Origin: Lentinus brumalis
Taxonomy: Eukaryota > Basidiomycota > Agaricomycetes > Polyporales > Polyporaceae
Direction of reading: 5' to 3'
NCBI GenBank assembly: GCA_001792895.1
Contig: MARA01000007.1
Coordinates: 1,612,001-1,676,000 of the forward strand
DNA: 64,000 nt
Shown: positions 1 through 11,251 of the stretch, in pieces
Position numbering within the stretch: the stretch's first letter is position 1
How the letters are laid out: each line of letters begins with the position of its first letter
Made by a program: the position numbers and the translations under genes
Notes under the pieces: model-generated
What the model was told of the DNA's origin: nothing
What the model saw: the letters and a program-made list of their open reading frames with translations, nothing else
Database searches by the model: none

Positions 1-141
1 AACCTTGGTGATGTCGATGTCCTTGTAGGTGGAGTACAAGTCGTTGGCTGCTTCGTGACCGGCCGACAACTGCCACCTCAGGTACCTGAGGGCCAGCCGA
101 GCATTGAGAGCGTCGAATGCGGAGGAGTGTAGGAGAGACAT
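1..141 (-). CDS. 5' exon of an unrecognised large protein (paralogue of the 54.9 kb gene), runs off the left edge
   Basis: The minus strand from an ATG at 141 is open to base 1 and gives 47 residues. The segment NARLALRYLRWQLSAGHEAA lines up with NARLALDYVKSQLVVNHDAA at the start of the gene at 54919. Both then continue with a short helix-like stretch containing YK (LYSTYKDIDI against RYKAYADHSK). Position at the N-terminus, spacing and the NARLAL block agree, so I read this as the first exon of a second family member lying mostly outside the window. No function is known to me. Nothing beyond exon 1 can be judged, including whether the gene is intact. Confidence 0.7.
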   Translation of the reverse strand, partial: MSLLHSSAFDALNARLALRYLRWQLSAGHEAANDLYSTYKDIDITKV

Positions 142-1560
142 CGCACGACTAGTGTTAGAGGCTCAGTGGCCTGCGGTACCAGACACCTCCTATTTATCGT
201 ATATCAGTGGAGGAGTGTCAAGACACGAGGCTGCTCTGCGGAGCGATCTTCAGATTGAACCAAGTAAAATTCAAAGCTGTAATAGGTGCCGAGGAGCTCA
301 AAAGCTGCATGATGGACCAGGGTCCATACAGCGCAGTTCTGCAAAGACTGGAAGCTGTCAGATGCACCGTGCATGGTGGTTCAAAGAGGCACCTCCGGAA
401 TCTTTCGAGCCCTTGGCACGATCAGATTGCATAGATGACGACCACAGCAGGGCAGCCATGTATACGTCTCGGCACTGTAACACTTCATAGTCGTGGAATC
501 ATCTAGCATCAACCCTGAGTGACGAATTCGCTCACCTTCCCGACGAAACTTGTGGGTTTTCTGGAGCACTTTCTTCTCGGACGAGATTGGTTCAAAGAGC
601 AAGAGGCCTGTCAGTTGGATGTTATCATTGCCATGTTCGTTGCGTAGTAGATCTTGATGGAGGGGCTGTAGGGGTTTCGAGTGCCTCGTTCATCTCAGCG
701 AGGTCACAAGGTGCGGGGTGTGGTGGCTATCAATCCATCTAGCATGACGTGAGCGGACGAAATGCTATCACAATCGAGGTTTACAAGGTCGGCGAGTGAG
801 CGAATCGTCGAAAGAAGGACATTTTCAAGATACGACACGTCAGACCAACCGATCAGTCCGCATTGCAGCTTCCTGAAGCCTATCAGAAACATATGAGTAC
901 ACGCAGATTGAAACATCGAGGCTCAAGCTTCAAGCACAGTCGATATCACCTGAGGAGCACTCCCGTCGATCTCCGAAACCATTTCAAGTCGACCGCGTCG
1001 CGCAGCATCATGTCCACCCACGAATGAACCCCGTGTGTGGCACCGACTCCAGAGCAGGGTCCGAAGCAGCTCCTGCCGTCGATGATCCACCAGGCGCGAG
1101 CCTCGAGGTGGAGGTGCGGGCATGAGGCCACCAAGCGCTTCCCCTTGGAACATAGTGCATGGTGATGGTGATGGCCGAGTGAAGATGGAGTCAAGGATAA
1201 AGAATTCCATACATAGTCATTGTGTGGTGGTAAGAAGCAACTCCGAATAACGCTTGTTCGCAGGGAAACACTGAGGCAGCACAAACAAGCGGCCAGGTCG
1301 CCGCCGTCCTTTAAGAAGTTTGTTGATGTTAGCATGCCCGATACTCCAGGGATAGAGAGAACTGAGAGTGCGCACTGGTGGTGGTCGTTCCCATCGCAGC
1401 GTCGACGGCGAAAGAAGCAGCCAAATCCCATTCAAAGTGAGATACAAACAAAGTAGACAGCATCAGGACCAACATGTGCGACATGGATTATCGAGACGGA
1501 TGTAGTATACCAAGCAGAACATTAACAAAAACAGCGGCAGGTATGTGTTGACGGACGCGA
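142..1560. other. Stretch with no supported gene
   Basis: About 1.4 kb between the first exon at the window edge and the 3' end of the STYX-like gene. Only short open frames occur, in several frames, with no recognisable motif and no convincing splice chain. It must contain the promoter of the leftmost minus-strand gene. Confidence 0.5.
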
Positions 1561-2641
1561 CTACGTCTCCATGGCGTCGTCGTCATCGTCATCGATGAGT
1601 ATCCGTTTGTTGCGCGCGCCCTCCCTGTTGCGTGTGTGTCAGAAGACGTGTCATATTCCGTGGAAATGAAGTCTTCAGTACATACCTCTGGATGTGGTCC
1701 TCGTCATCCTCGTCCGAGCGCTTCCGACGGACGGAGACGATGCCTTGTTGTGGGTGGGAGGCGATCGCGTTCTTGGCCTTGTATATCGACTCGTACTCCT
1801 GCAACGATATAAGAGAGAGTATGTCATGACAGCAGCATTAACAGGGGTAAACACTGACCTTGATCTGAGTCATGAAACCGCCGTTAGGTGAGATGCAATA
1901 CCTGCGGTTCTGTACCAAGTGCAGCGCGTCTTCCCACGAGAGCCCGTAGTGCTGCATGGTGTACATCACAACAAAGGAGGGCGAGAGGCTGATGCCACCT
2001 ATGCGGGAGCACCATGGTCTTGAGCAGCTGCATAGCAAAGGGGTTCAAGAGTGACGCGTACCGTTACAATGAACCAAGACACAACCCCCCTTCGCGATCG
2101 CGTCGTCAATGAATTGTTTAGCCCTGGAGGATTCCGCGGGAACGCACAATGTCATAGTTGAAGTCCGGACTTGTGCGGAGACGGGACAGAGCACTCACTG
2201 AGGGAAGAGACGGATCAAGTTCTGCTCCTCGCTGTCCTGTACGTCCAGGACCATGTAATGGAAGTGTTCCGGGAACCGCGGCCGCACCGAGAATGCCTCC
2301 TTCGCATCACGGATACATACACTGGACATCGCCATCCAAGGGTTCAGCTCCGTTGAACATGGCACAGGATGGTTATGGCTGAAGAGCAACCTACACATGC
2401 GTGATCCCGAGAGATTGTAGGGCTTCCAGAGACTTCGAGGCCTGCAGAGGTCCAAGGAAGAGACGCGGCAGGATCTCCTGACATTGTCGCCGCATCTCAT
2501 AGCTGGAGAGCAGAGGCAGGAGGTCAGTCTCACTGTCCAATGTGGCTGACCACGGGTTCCCCAGACGCACGTCCACTCGACATCAGAGGGGCCCTGGATG
2601 AGCTCGCGCAGCTGGTCCTGCGTGTAGGCCGTGGCGTCCAT
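1561..2641 (-). CDS. STYX-like dual-specificity pseudophosphatase
   Basis: A dual-specificity phosphatase fold of about 225 residues in six exons. Splicing an intron of about 68 bases joins MDATAYTQDQLRELIQGPSD to YEMRRQCQEILPRLFLGP, the start of the DUSP domain. The middle carries VVCIRDAKEA and LDVQDSEEQNLI. The P-loop reads VHCNGGISLSPSF: the catalytic Cys is kept, but the residue where active enzymes have Arg (C-x5-R) is Leu. SWEDALHLVQNRRYCISPN and the helix TQIKEYESIYKAKNA follow, then a basic patch (RRKR) and a C-terminal acidic run of six Asp before a stop at 1561. Loss of the phosphate-binding Arg predicts a phosphotyrosine or phosphoserine reader rather than an enzyme, as in the STYX group; this role is inferred. 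It is divergent from the ZNG1 gene, sharing a gap of 244 bases. Confidence 0.85.
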
Positions 2642-2885
2642 CAGAGTAGGCTCTTCGAAGGAGAGTGCAGAGATGAGGAGCCAGGAAGGATTAACGAGCA
2701 GGAGGGGGGAGAGGTCTAAAGACTAAAGTGGCTACCAGGCGGTTACCGCTCGGTACGGGACGAGGCGCGGGGAAACGCCCGATCGCGGCTCTCTCACTGT
2801 CACTGATCAGCCACTGCGAACAAACGACTCCGCCGCAGGCCTTGATATTGCTCAGCTAGCCCTGCGGACGCACTCTTTGCCAGCT
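2642..2885. promoter_or_regulatory. Shared divergent promoter region
   Basis: The 244 bases between the start codons of the STYX-like gene (minus) and the CobW/ZNG1 gene (plus) must hold both promoters. I see no clear TATA box. Co-regulation is possible but not shown by the sequence. Confidence 0.5.
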
Positions 2886-4531
2886 ATGGATGAGATCGAC
2901 GACATTCCGTACGCTTTCTCTCTTGCTTTATCCAGCGACACGCGAGACTGAGGCCGCGCAGCGAGCTTCTCGACACCACAAAGCCTGAGGACGCCCCGGA
3001 AGGTCTCTCGGAACCGATTGCAAACAAAGGGTCGGCGGAGAGCGGACCGCCACGAACGGTACCTTTGACCATCATCTGCGGGTTCCTTGGTGCTGGGAAA
3101 TCGACACTTGTCCGGTGTGTGCCGCGATCATGTCAAGCGGCGCGGGGGCGTGAGTGCTGATGCGCGGGACGTACGCAGGCGAATCTTGACGGAGCGACAT
3201 GGGTACCGGATAGCGGTCATCATGAATGAGTTCGGGGACACGGCTGTAAGCAGGGGCATAAATCTCATCTGTGGCTAAACCCAAGTTCTGAGCGGGACCC
3301 CCACGACACAGGACATTGAAGGTGCGTCATCTTCAATCAAAGCACACCCTCGTGGCCATGCCGATGTAATATGTAGCAAAGACCATCAACGTCTCGTCCC
3401 CGATGATCCCAACCAACAGACCGAGGAGTTCTTGGAGCTCGCAAATGGCTGTCTATGTTGCAGCATCAAGGACACAGGCGTCGCCGCCATCGAGAAACTG
3501 ATGCAACGCAAAGGCGCTTTTGACCATATCCTTCTCGAGACAACAGGGCTGGCAGATCCTGGTACGCATGTCGGACATCGAGCTGACTGTTCGGTAGACG
3601 CTGACGTCATAGCGCAGGTCCAATAGCATCGATGTTTTGGCAGAACGAAGAGTACTCGATGGGTTTAGGACGCGAGATACACCTCGATGGAGTTGTGTGC
3701 GTGGTGGACGCGGTCTTTGGCCGACAGGTGAGCTCGCAAACCACATGCATCTGCCCATGAACCTACAACAACTTGATGCAGCAAATGGAAGAAGACCATG
3801 CTGCAGACGGGATTGGTGAAAGTCTGCGGTACGTCTCTTGGCAAATCAGCGCATGAGCTATCCACCTATACCGTCTGACACTGATGCACAACAGACAAAT
3901 CGCCGCAGCGGACGTTATCCTGCTAAACAAGGTCGATCTGGTGTCTCCTGCGGAGGTGGACGCCACAGAGGAGATCATCCGAGGCGTTAACCCCGCAGCA
4001 TCCCTCCATCGGACCGTCCGAGGAGAGATAGACCTGAAGCACATCATCGGCGTCGACGCATATGCGTCTCGCCAAATACTGCACGAGTCCCGAGCGCACT
4101 CCAAGTCTGCGTGCGATCATCCTCACGACCATGACCATAATCATCACGACCACAGTCACGCCAAAGCTCCGACGCACTACGAACTGCGCGGCATCTCAAG
4201 TCTGCAAATCGACTGCCCGAAGCTCAGCGAGGATCAGATGGAGCAACTCGACGTGTGGATCCGGACTGTCCTCTGGGAGAAGCAGCTCCCAGGGAGCTCC
4301 GCTGCCGCCTCCAGTGCGCTCGAGGTCCTCCGCTGCAAGGGGCTCTTCGTGACCGACACTGGAGAGCTGTATGTTCTGCAGGGCGTGAGGAATCTGTACG
4401 AGATATCGAAGGTCGAAAACGCTGGCGAGGAGGACCTCGGGCTGCCGGACACGGGGAAGCTCGTTTTCATAGGGAAGGGGCTCAACGAGCATGTCAGACG
4501 CAGTCTAGTAGAGCATTTAAAGATTGCATAG
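2886..4531 (+). CDS. ZNG1: CobW/COG0523 GTPase, ZNG1-type zinc metallochaperone
   Basis: A G3E-family GTPase. The start is ATG at 2886 (MDEIDDIP), followed at once by an intron and then [14 protein letters not shown]. The P-loop is [12 protein letters not shown]. The metal-binding CxCC motif lies in [11 protein letters not shown], followed by [21 protein letters not shown] and the guanine-specificity motif LLNKVDLV. A long His-rich loop ([15 protein letters not shown], about 4117-4163) precedes the C-terminal CobW_C domain, which ends LVEHLKIA at a TAG. Proteins of this group deliver zinc to client proteins such as methionine aminopeptidase using GTP hydrolysis; assignment to the ZNG1 branch rests on the eukaryotic context and the CLCC motif. 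Several short introns (for example after GDTA near 3245) interrupt it. It converges with the Yae1-domain gene. Confidence 0.88.
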
Positions 4532-5036
4532 TTCTCGTCCTGCGTGGTGCCAATCTGATCGATGATCGCATATGAGCCGGGCAGTATCGGTACAACTGAA
4601 GCCAGTTCTGCGATCGTTTCCGCTGCCTCAGCCCGGGCCTGACACCTCCCCTAATCTTGGCCGCCAGTATCAACTATGCATTGACTCGGAATCTTCAGCG
4701 TGGGCTTTCTGTGAGTATGCGTCAGCGACATTGAGGTCCACGTACATGGAAGACGACATACGTTATCTGTGCCGTAAAGCCGGTATGTCTGCTCGCCTGA
4801 CGCGCACTGGCGCATATCCCCATCGGTGGCGCTGTGTCCTGTGTGACTACCACAAACGTTGAGTACATCAGCATATAACGAGGGGACTTCGTACGTACCC
4901 AGATGCGAGTACAACGTACATTCGCCGTCCGAGACCGAGAATCCTTCTAGACGCCTGGAGGACTGACTGCTTCGCCGAGTACGGAGCGCACTCAGCGAAG
5001 CCCTCAAAAAGCATGTAGGAGACCTCGGTGGCGATG
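4532..5036. other. Convergent intergenic stretch, nothing recognised
   Basis: About 500 bases between the stop codons of the convergent ZNG1 and Yae1-domain genes. It should hold both 3' untranslated regions. No gene or repeat is seen. Confidence 0.5.
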
Positions 5037-5754
5037 TCAACTCCATTGCAAGGCCAACCCGAGGCCTTGCGCAATGTCCATCAGGCGCTGCTTCAGTTGG
5101 GCGACGTCGTTCGCCGTCGGCCGAGTTTGAGCAGGGGCGGCGCCCGTCGACGTTGTGCCAGGGGCGCCCATCTGCGCCATGAGATCCTCGAGGCTCTCCA
5201 TGTCCCGCTTGTCTTTGATCTCCTCGTTGAGCTTCGCGGGATCCGTCAGATCTGCGGCGTCCTCATCCTTGTCCATAGCGTTGGAAGTTTCGAGGTGCTC
5301 TCGGGCGTGTGCGATTGCTTCGAGGTCTGGCGGGGCGATGTCTGAGAAGCGGACGTTTGCGAGGGCGGCAGCGATGTCGCGGACCTCGTTCACAAGGGCG
5401 GGACTGTGACTAAGTTGCAAGGAGGGCGATAACGAGGGCGAAGGGGCAGATGCGGGGCGGGAGAGGAAGGCGAGGATGGCTGAGCTGAGCCCCCGGAGGA
5501 TGCCCAGCTCGCGTCCGATGGGTGCGCCAACTCGTGCGAAGCCGTCGTCGAAGCCCTCTTGGAGAGCACCCTCTTTTCCAGCGGTTATACCCTCACGATA
5601 GCCTACCTGTACGCCGAGGTGGGTGAGTACGTGATGCTCGATGGGGAAAGGCGGGAGATATGGGACGAACGGTCGTGAACTCGGAGGAGATCTTGTCCCA
5701 TTCGGAATCGCGCAGAACGTTGGGATCGCTGCTCCAAAATGCTTCGTCGTCCAT
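5037..5754 (-). CDS. Yae1 N-terminal domain (deca-GX3) protein
   Basis: Two exons. Exon 1 begins at 5754 with MDDEAFWSSDPNVLRDSEWD and ends at EFTT; an intron of about 60 bases leads into VGYREGITAGKEGALQEGFD. This is the GX3 repeat pattern (G-YRE-G-ITA-G, then EGFDDGFARVG) of the Yae1/Lto1 family. The rest is a helical C-terminal part with IAPPDLEAIAHAREHL and MESLEDLMAQMGAPG, ending at 5037. In yeast, Yae1 with Lto1 adapts the ABC protein Rli1 to the cytosolic iron-sulfur assembly machinery. The length of about 215 residues and the exact GX3 motif make family membership secure; orthology with YAE1 is likely but the C-terminal half is less conserved. Confidence 0.75.
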
Positions 5755-6995
5755 TACTGTGGCAAGGATCTGAGAAGAGGACTGGCGATGTCTCGAGCCT
5801 GGCGTACAGAAGAAACGTGCACGATCAAAGCCTGCGAGGCTGCGTGAGGTCTGATAAATCTCAGATCTCGATCGCCATTTTCCTTGGCGCCCGTGATGAC
5901 TTGCGCTCTCCGAGTCTCTCGCTCTCACCTCACATGTGCCCGCCGTTCGGTCTTCAAAGCTTCAAAGTTCGAGGCACTTTGCTTATGACCTACACTCTTG
6001 CTGTTTGATATCGCTGTACGTGTCTTGACAGTGCCGGTGGATCCGAGTCGCGACCCATCTCCGGCGGCGGCGATTGAGCTCCCAGCTTCTCCTTCAATCC
6101 CGATTCCCGACTGCGTTACGGATCTGGAGGTAGCGATGGTGAGGCTGGACATGTCCATTCCAACGGCCGCGATCGCTATGAGACCGAGCGGGTACCAGGT
6201 GATACGTCAGATGTCCGGACATCCTTTCAAGCAGTCTGTCATCGTCTCAGGCCCGCACGGAGAGCGATCGCACCGAGGAAGATATCTTTTCTTTAACTTA
6301 TCGGCAGGTTCGTCTCTGCTCCTCTTGCTCTAGATGTGTGCTGGTACAGCGCCTGAGGTTTGCTGCGCACTGCGCGCTGTAGAGTCGAGACACCGGGCGT
6401 TTCGGGAATGTCGCTGTTGTGCGTTGGTCCGCCGTCAAAATACACAGCAGGCAGCAGTCAGCACCAGTCATTGCTTGTAACAGATTCCCTGCGTGTGTGG
6501 ACGGCGTACCGACGCCATCGGCAGTACGGCTTCGTGAACGTCACTCCTCATACTCATTGACCATGGAACGTATCCCGGTGACAGCTGCAGTCTGACGTGG
6601 ATTTGGTCCCAGGGTGGATCCCGCACATCTCGGAGACGCGTAGTAGCGTCTGTTATGGGAACATAGTAGATAGCATGGGAGACGATGTGCGCACCGTGCT
6701 TCCCCAAGATTCTACGTAGCAGCCGACGATATAGCTGGCGGCCAGAACGTCAATCTTACCGCTCGAAACGAGTCAGGATCCAGCGGACATAGAGCCGAAA
6801 GTACTGGCACCATTCACCGCCGGAAGTGACCGTGTCGCCAGATCGGAGGAGGCGTGCGCTGACATAAGCAGAAGTGGTCAATACACTCGTCAGATTTACC
6901 GCATTTGGGTCGACTTTGCTACGATACTTATAACCGGCCGCGCTTCGAGGCTTGTCCCAAGCTTTTACGACGTCCTCTACTCCAGGCGTCCACGT
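5755..6995. other. Intergenic stretch, nothing recognised
   Basis: About 1.2 kb upstream of the P450 reductase gene. Small open frames occur on both strands (for example minus-strand 6468-6707) but none has a family motif or a convincing splice chain. A possible TATA-like TTATAA lies at about 6928-6933, roughly 135 bases before the reductase ATG. Confidence 0.4.
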
Positions 6996-7034
6996 CTGTC
7001 CCTCCCCTCCCCCTCCCTCCTTTCTCCTCCACCA
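6996..7034 (+). promoter_or_regulatory. CT-rich tract just upstream of the P450 reductase ATG
   Basis: An almost pure pyrimidine tract (blocks such as CCTCCCCTCCCCCTCCCTCC) sits 35-73 bases before the ATG. CT-rich blocks at this place are common near transcription starts of strongly expressed fungal genes. Confidence 0.5.
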
Positions 7035-7068
7035 CACTCGCTTGTGGTCGACATAGATTCCGTCGACC

Positions 7069-9423
7069 ATGGCGTCCTCGTCCGACATCGTCGTCCTCGC
7101 CCTTGGGGTGATCCTCGCCGCGGTCTACCTCTTCCGTGACCAGCTGTTCGCTGCATCAAAGCCCAAGACTGTTCCGACATCCTCGTCAAAAGCAAATGCT
7201 GGCGGAGGAAACCCCAGGGACTTCATCGCGAAGATGAAGGAAGGCGTAAGTCGCGGCTCTTTCTTGCATACTTTACCGTATACTGACGCGGTGCAACGTG
7301 TCCCCAGAAAAAGCGCATCGTCATCTTCTACGGCTCACAAACTGGCACTGCGGAGGAGTACGCTATCCGTCTGGCTAAGGAGGCAAAGCAGAAGTTCGGT
7401 CTGGCGTCGCTCGTCTGTGATCCGAGGAGTATGACTTCGAGAACCTCGATCAGGTACCGGAAGACTGCTGCGTCTTCTTCGTCATGGCCACGTACGGTGA
7501 AGGCGAGCCGACAGACAATGCCGTCACCCTCTGCCAGAACCTCTCCGACGACAGCTTCGAGTTCTCCAACGGCGAGCACAAGCTCGAGGGCCTGAAATAC
7601 GTCGTCTTCGGTCTCGGGAACAAGACGTACGAGCACTACAACCTCATCGCCCGCAACGTCGATGCCGAGCTCACCAAGATGGGTGCTATCCGTATCGGCC
7701 AGCGTGGAGAGGGTGATGACGACAAGAGCATGGAAGAGGACTACCTCGAGTGGAAGGATGGCATGTGGGAGGAGTTCTCTCGCGTCATGAACGTCGAGGA
7801 AGGTCAGGGCGGTGACTCACCTGACTTCGTGGTCACTGAGGTTGTGGACCACCCTCCGGAGAAGGTTTACCTTGGTGCGTGTCAGCGAGTCATGGGAATC
7901 TGGTAGGTTATCTGACACCCCAATAGGTGAGCTCTCTGCTCGTGCTCTCACCCGGTCCAAGGGTATCCACGATGCCAAGAACCCGTACCCCGCGCCGATT
8001 ACTGTCGCTCGCGAACTCTTCAGTGAGGGCGCTGATCGCAGCTGCATTCACGTTGAGCTCAACACGGAGAACTCTGGTATTACCTATCAGCACGGTGACC
8101 ACGTCGGCGTTTGGCCTTCGAATCCTGAGGCCGAGGTTGAGCGTCTGCTCTGCGCTCTTGGTCTCCACGACAAGAAGGACACCGTCATCCAGATCGAGTC
8201 TCTCGACCCTGCACTCGCAAAGGTTCCCTTCCCAGTCCCGACTACCTATGTCACGGTCCTTCGTCACTATATCGACATCAGCGCAGTTGCTGGTCGTCAG
8301 ATCCTTGGTGTATTGTCGAAGTTCGCTCCTACCCCCGAGGCAGAGGCCTTCTTGAAGAACCTCAACACGAACAAGGAGGAGTACAACAACATCGTTCACA
8401 ACGGCTGCCTCAAGCTTGGCGAGGTTCTCCAGCTTGCAGCAGGTAACGATCTCAGCGCCTTCTCCACTCCCGAGAACACCACGGCGTGGAACATTCCCTT
8501 TGATATCATCGTTTCGTCCATCGTCCGTCTCCAGCCCCGGTACTACTCTATTTCATCCAGCCCCAAGCTCCACCCACACTCCATTCACATCACTTGCGTC
8601 GTCCTCAAGTACGAGTCTGTCGCGAACGAGCGTGTCGGAACACGCTGGATCTTCGGTACTGGCTCGAACTTCCTGCTCAACCTCAAGTTCGCCGCGAACG
8701 GGGAGGAGGCACCTTTCATCGACAGCAAGGAGTCGCCGGCCCGTGTCTTGACTCCCCAGTATGCCATCGAGGGTCCTCGTGGCGCGTACAAGCAGGAGAC
8801 TGTATACAAGGTCCCGATCCACGTCCGCCGCTCTACCTTCCGTCTCCCGACCAACCCCAAGAGCCCGGTCATCATGATCGGCCCTGGCACTGTGAGTCTT
8901 ACGTGTTACTTCCAGGTGACAACGCGTTGACACGACGTCCCTGCAGGGTGTCGCACCGTTCCGTGGCTTCGTACAGGAGCGTGTCGCGATGGCGCGGCGC
9001 ACGATCGAGAAGAACGGTCCGGAGGGTCTTGCCGACTGGGGCAGCCTCCGCTTGTACTTCGGCTGCAGGACATCGACGCAGGACTTCCTGTACAAGGAGG
9101 AGTGGCCCGAGTACGCTAAGGAGCTTCACGGCAAGTTCACGCTGCGCTGCGCGTTCTCGCGCGAGGTCTACAAGCCCGACGGTAGCAAGATCTACGTGCA
9201 GGACCTGCTCTGGGAGGACCGTGAGACTGTCGCGGACGCCATTCTCAACGGCAAGGGATACGTATACATTTGTGGTGATGCGCGGAGCATGAGCAAGGGC
9301 GTTGAGGAGACGCTGTGCAGGATCCTTGGGGAGGCGAAGGGCGGCAGTGCGGAGGTCGAGGGTGCTGCGGAGGTCAAGCTGCTCAAGGAGAGGAGCAGAT
9401 TCCTCACGGATGTATGGAGTTGA
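7069..9423 (+). CDS. NADPH-cytochrome P450 reductase, with a one-base frame break
   Basis: Transfers electrons from NADPH through FAD and FMN to cytochromes P450 at the ER membrane. The N-terminal anchor is IVVLALGVILAAVYLF. The FMN domain has IFYGSQTGTAEEYA, MATYGEGEPTDNAV and FGLGNKTYEHYN. The FAD domain has RYYSISSSPKLHP and the NADPH part has MIGPGTGVAPFRGF, YFGCRT and YVYICGDARSMSKGVE. It ends with the family-typical DVWS at a TGA at 9421. Introns lie at 7246-7307, about 7875-7924 and about 8891-8946. Between CD and EEYDFENLDQ (7419-7424) the bases GATCC are followed directly by GAGGAG: one base is missing, so the frame shifts by one. The homology runs straight through, so no intron explains it. 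Either a sequencing deletion or a real lesion; everything else is intact. Confidence 0.93.
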
Positions 9424-9846
9424 GGGGTGGGTGCATGGGCCGCGTGGTTGCATTGCAGGGTATATACTACACTACTGTCGACTCTCATTTGACATCTGCT
9501 GTGTTTTGTTTTCTCTTTCATGTCACTCGTCATCCGAGTCCTGGTGTCGGCTTGCTAGGATGGTCATTACTAGACATTGTCATGGAATAGATTAATTGTA
9601 ATGTACGGTGAGCTCTGCTCGGGATTACAGGAACAATGAACCTGCGAGTGCCATAAATCAAGTCGATGCAACGGAAGACTTCGGACTTCGGAGGCTCGGA
9701 TGCCACGGATCGTCGTCGGCGCGGGAGCGCGTACTTTGCGCTCACCGCGCCGCCGAATGTCCCGTACGACCCTTGCGATCCTCTTGACTTCCACCTTCTC
9801 GTACTCTTAGACTTTCTACGCGTCGCGCGGGCCTGCCCCGGCGGTG
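9424..9846. other. Intergenic stretch
   Basis: About 420 bases between the P450 reductase stop and the She9/Mdm33 start. It holds the reductase 3' region and a GC-rich promoter area. No other gene is seen. Confidence 0.5.
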
Positions 9847-11251
9847 ATGTACCGTCGAGCTCTCTGGACACCATCTTTGGCCCTCCGGTCATCTGCCTTC
9901 ACCTCCCGGCACACACCATGCTACAAACCTATCTCTAATGTCCATTCTAGACCACGCTACTTCTCCACTCCTCTTCCGCCACCAGACAAGAAACAACTTC
10001 CACCACCTCCCTCAGATCCGTCACCACCGATCGCACCAGAAGCTACACAACAGACTGTAGACAACTCTGCGCAAGGGACGCCTCAGACTCCCCCGGATCA
10101 GTCGGCTTCCTCCACCTCGTCCTCCGAGTCGAGCTCTAGCTCTGCGACGGGCGGGGCGCAGCTCGAGGACGTCAGGGCGCGCGTCAAGGAATGGACCACG
10201 GAGACGTTGAAGGGGATGCGCCAGCGAGGGGACGAATGGACGGTGCAGGTCGCGCGGACCTTCGCGCAGCTGGGGAAGGAGCTCAATCGGGCGACCGGGT
10301 ATGAGGAGATCGATGTATTGAAGCGGAAGGTTGGCGAGCAAGGTGAGTTTGCGTTTCTCGACTCGTGCAGAAAGTAGATGTAATTGTACGGGACGCGCAT
10401 GGTGAGGCGTGTGCTCGCCGCGAGCACCCGTGTTTCCTATGGCATCATTGCAAGCCCTCATACTCCTGATTCTGCTACTTCCATCGCTGAGCGACATGCA
10501 ATACGGGAGCGCACTCTACTTATCACCCTACTGCTTACATCGTGTCATACAGTTGTTAACCACACAATTTGCAGAGGCGAGGATCTACAATGCGCGAGAA
10601 GCAGCACGACAAGCGAAGGAAGCGTACGACAACGCTGTCCTGCAGCGCGCGAAGTCCCAGCGCGAAGTCAACGACCTCTTGCAGCGCAAATCGCACTGGA
10701 CCGACGAGGACGTGAGCCGCTTCACGACCCTCGTGCGGGAGGACCATGCACGAGAGCAGGACGAGTCGCGCGCGAAGGCCGCCGCGACCGCAGCCGAAGA
10801 TGCGGTCGAGCGGGAGTTCAGCGAACTTATGCGCGTCATTCTCAACCGGTACCACGAAGAGCAGGTGTGGTCCGACAAGATCCGGAGCGCGTCGACCTAC
10901 GGCCAGCTTGCGGTGCTCGCACTGAACTTGGCCGTGTTCCTGCTCGCGATCGTCCTGGTCGAGCCGTGGAAGCGGCGCCGGCTCGCGCAGACGTTCGAAC
11001 GCAAAGTTGAGGAGATGAGCGCGAGGACCGAGGCTGCGTTCACGGAGAAGAGCGAGGAGCTGCGGCAGAGGCTGGACGAGCAGGCGAAGATGCTGAGCAC
11101 GGTCCTCGAGCAGGTGCACCTTGCGACGCAGGTGTCGGCGAGCGAGCTGGCGGGCTCTGCACCAGGGGAGGAGACATCATCTGCTCGCTCGGGGATAGCG
11201 GACGAATACCTGGGGTACCTAGGGGCGACCAGGAGGTGCTGCTCGCGGTGA
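9847..11251 (+). CDS. She9/Mdm33-family mitochondrial inner-membrane protein
   Basis: Mdm33/She9 proteins lie in the mitochondrial inner membrane and influence cristae and fission. The ATG at 9847 gives a basic, Ser/Arg-rich leader (MYRRALWTPSLALRSSAFTS) consistent with mitochondrial import, then a Pro/Ser-rich linker. The family core begins at ATGYEEIDVLKRKVGEQ, is split by a rather long intron (10343-10574), and continues EARIYNAREAARQAKEAYD, SQREVNDLLQRKSHWTDEDV and RYHEEQVWSDKIRSAST. A membrane segment (LAVLALNLAVFLLAIVLVEPW) and a coiled coil follow. This frame ends at 11251 with a short odd tail (GATRRCCSR). In another frame, the bases up to 11310 encode EVLLAVTASAAAAGLIGWLA, which looks like the second membrane segment expected for the family. 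Confidence 0.8.

Noticed and set aside
381..1431. Several minus-strand open frames of 70-160 codons
   Set aside because: No family motif, no plausible splice chain, overlapping frames; consistent with chance openness in GC-rich DNA.
2195..2641. Long minus-strand open frame of 148 codons over the start of the STYX-like gene
   Set aside because: Only its first part and another frame carry the DUSP domain; a 68-base intron joins them, and the long frame reads through introns.
3763..4104. Minus-strand open frame opposite the ZNG1 exons
   Set aside because: Antisense shadow of a well-supported gene, with no motif of its own.
6468..7088. Minus-strand open frames upstream of and over the P450 reductase start
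   Set aside because: No motif; partly antisense to the reductase first exon and its CT-rich leader.
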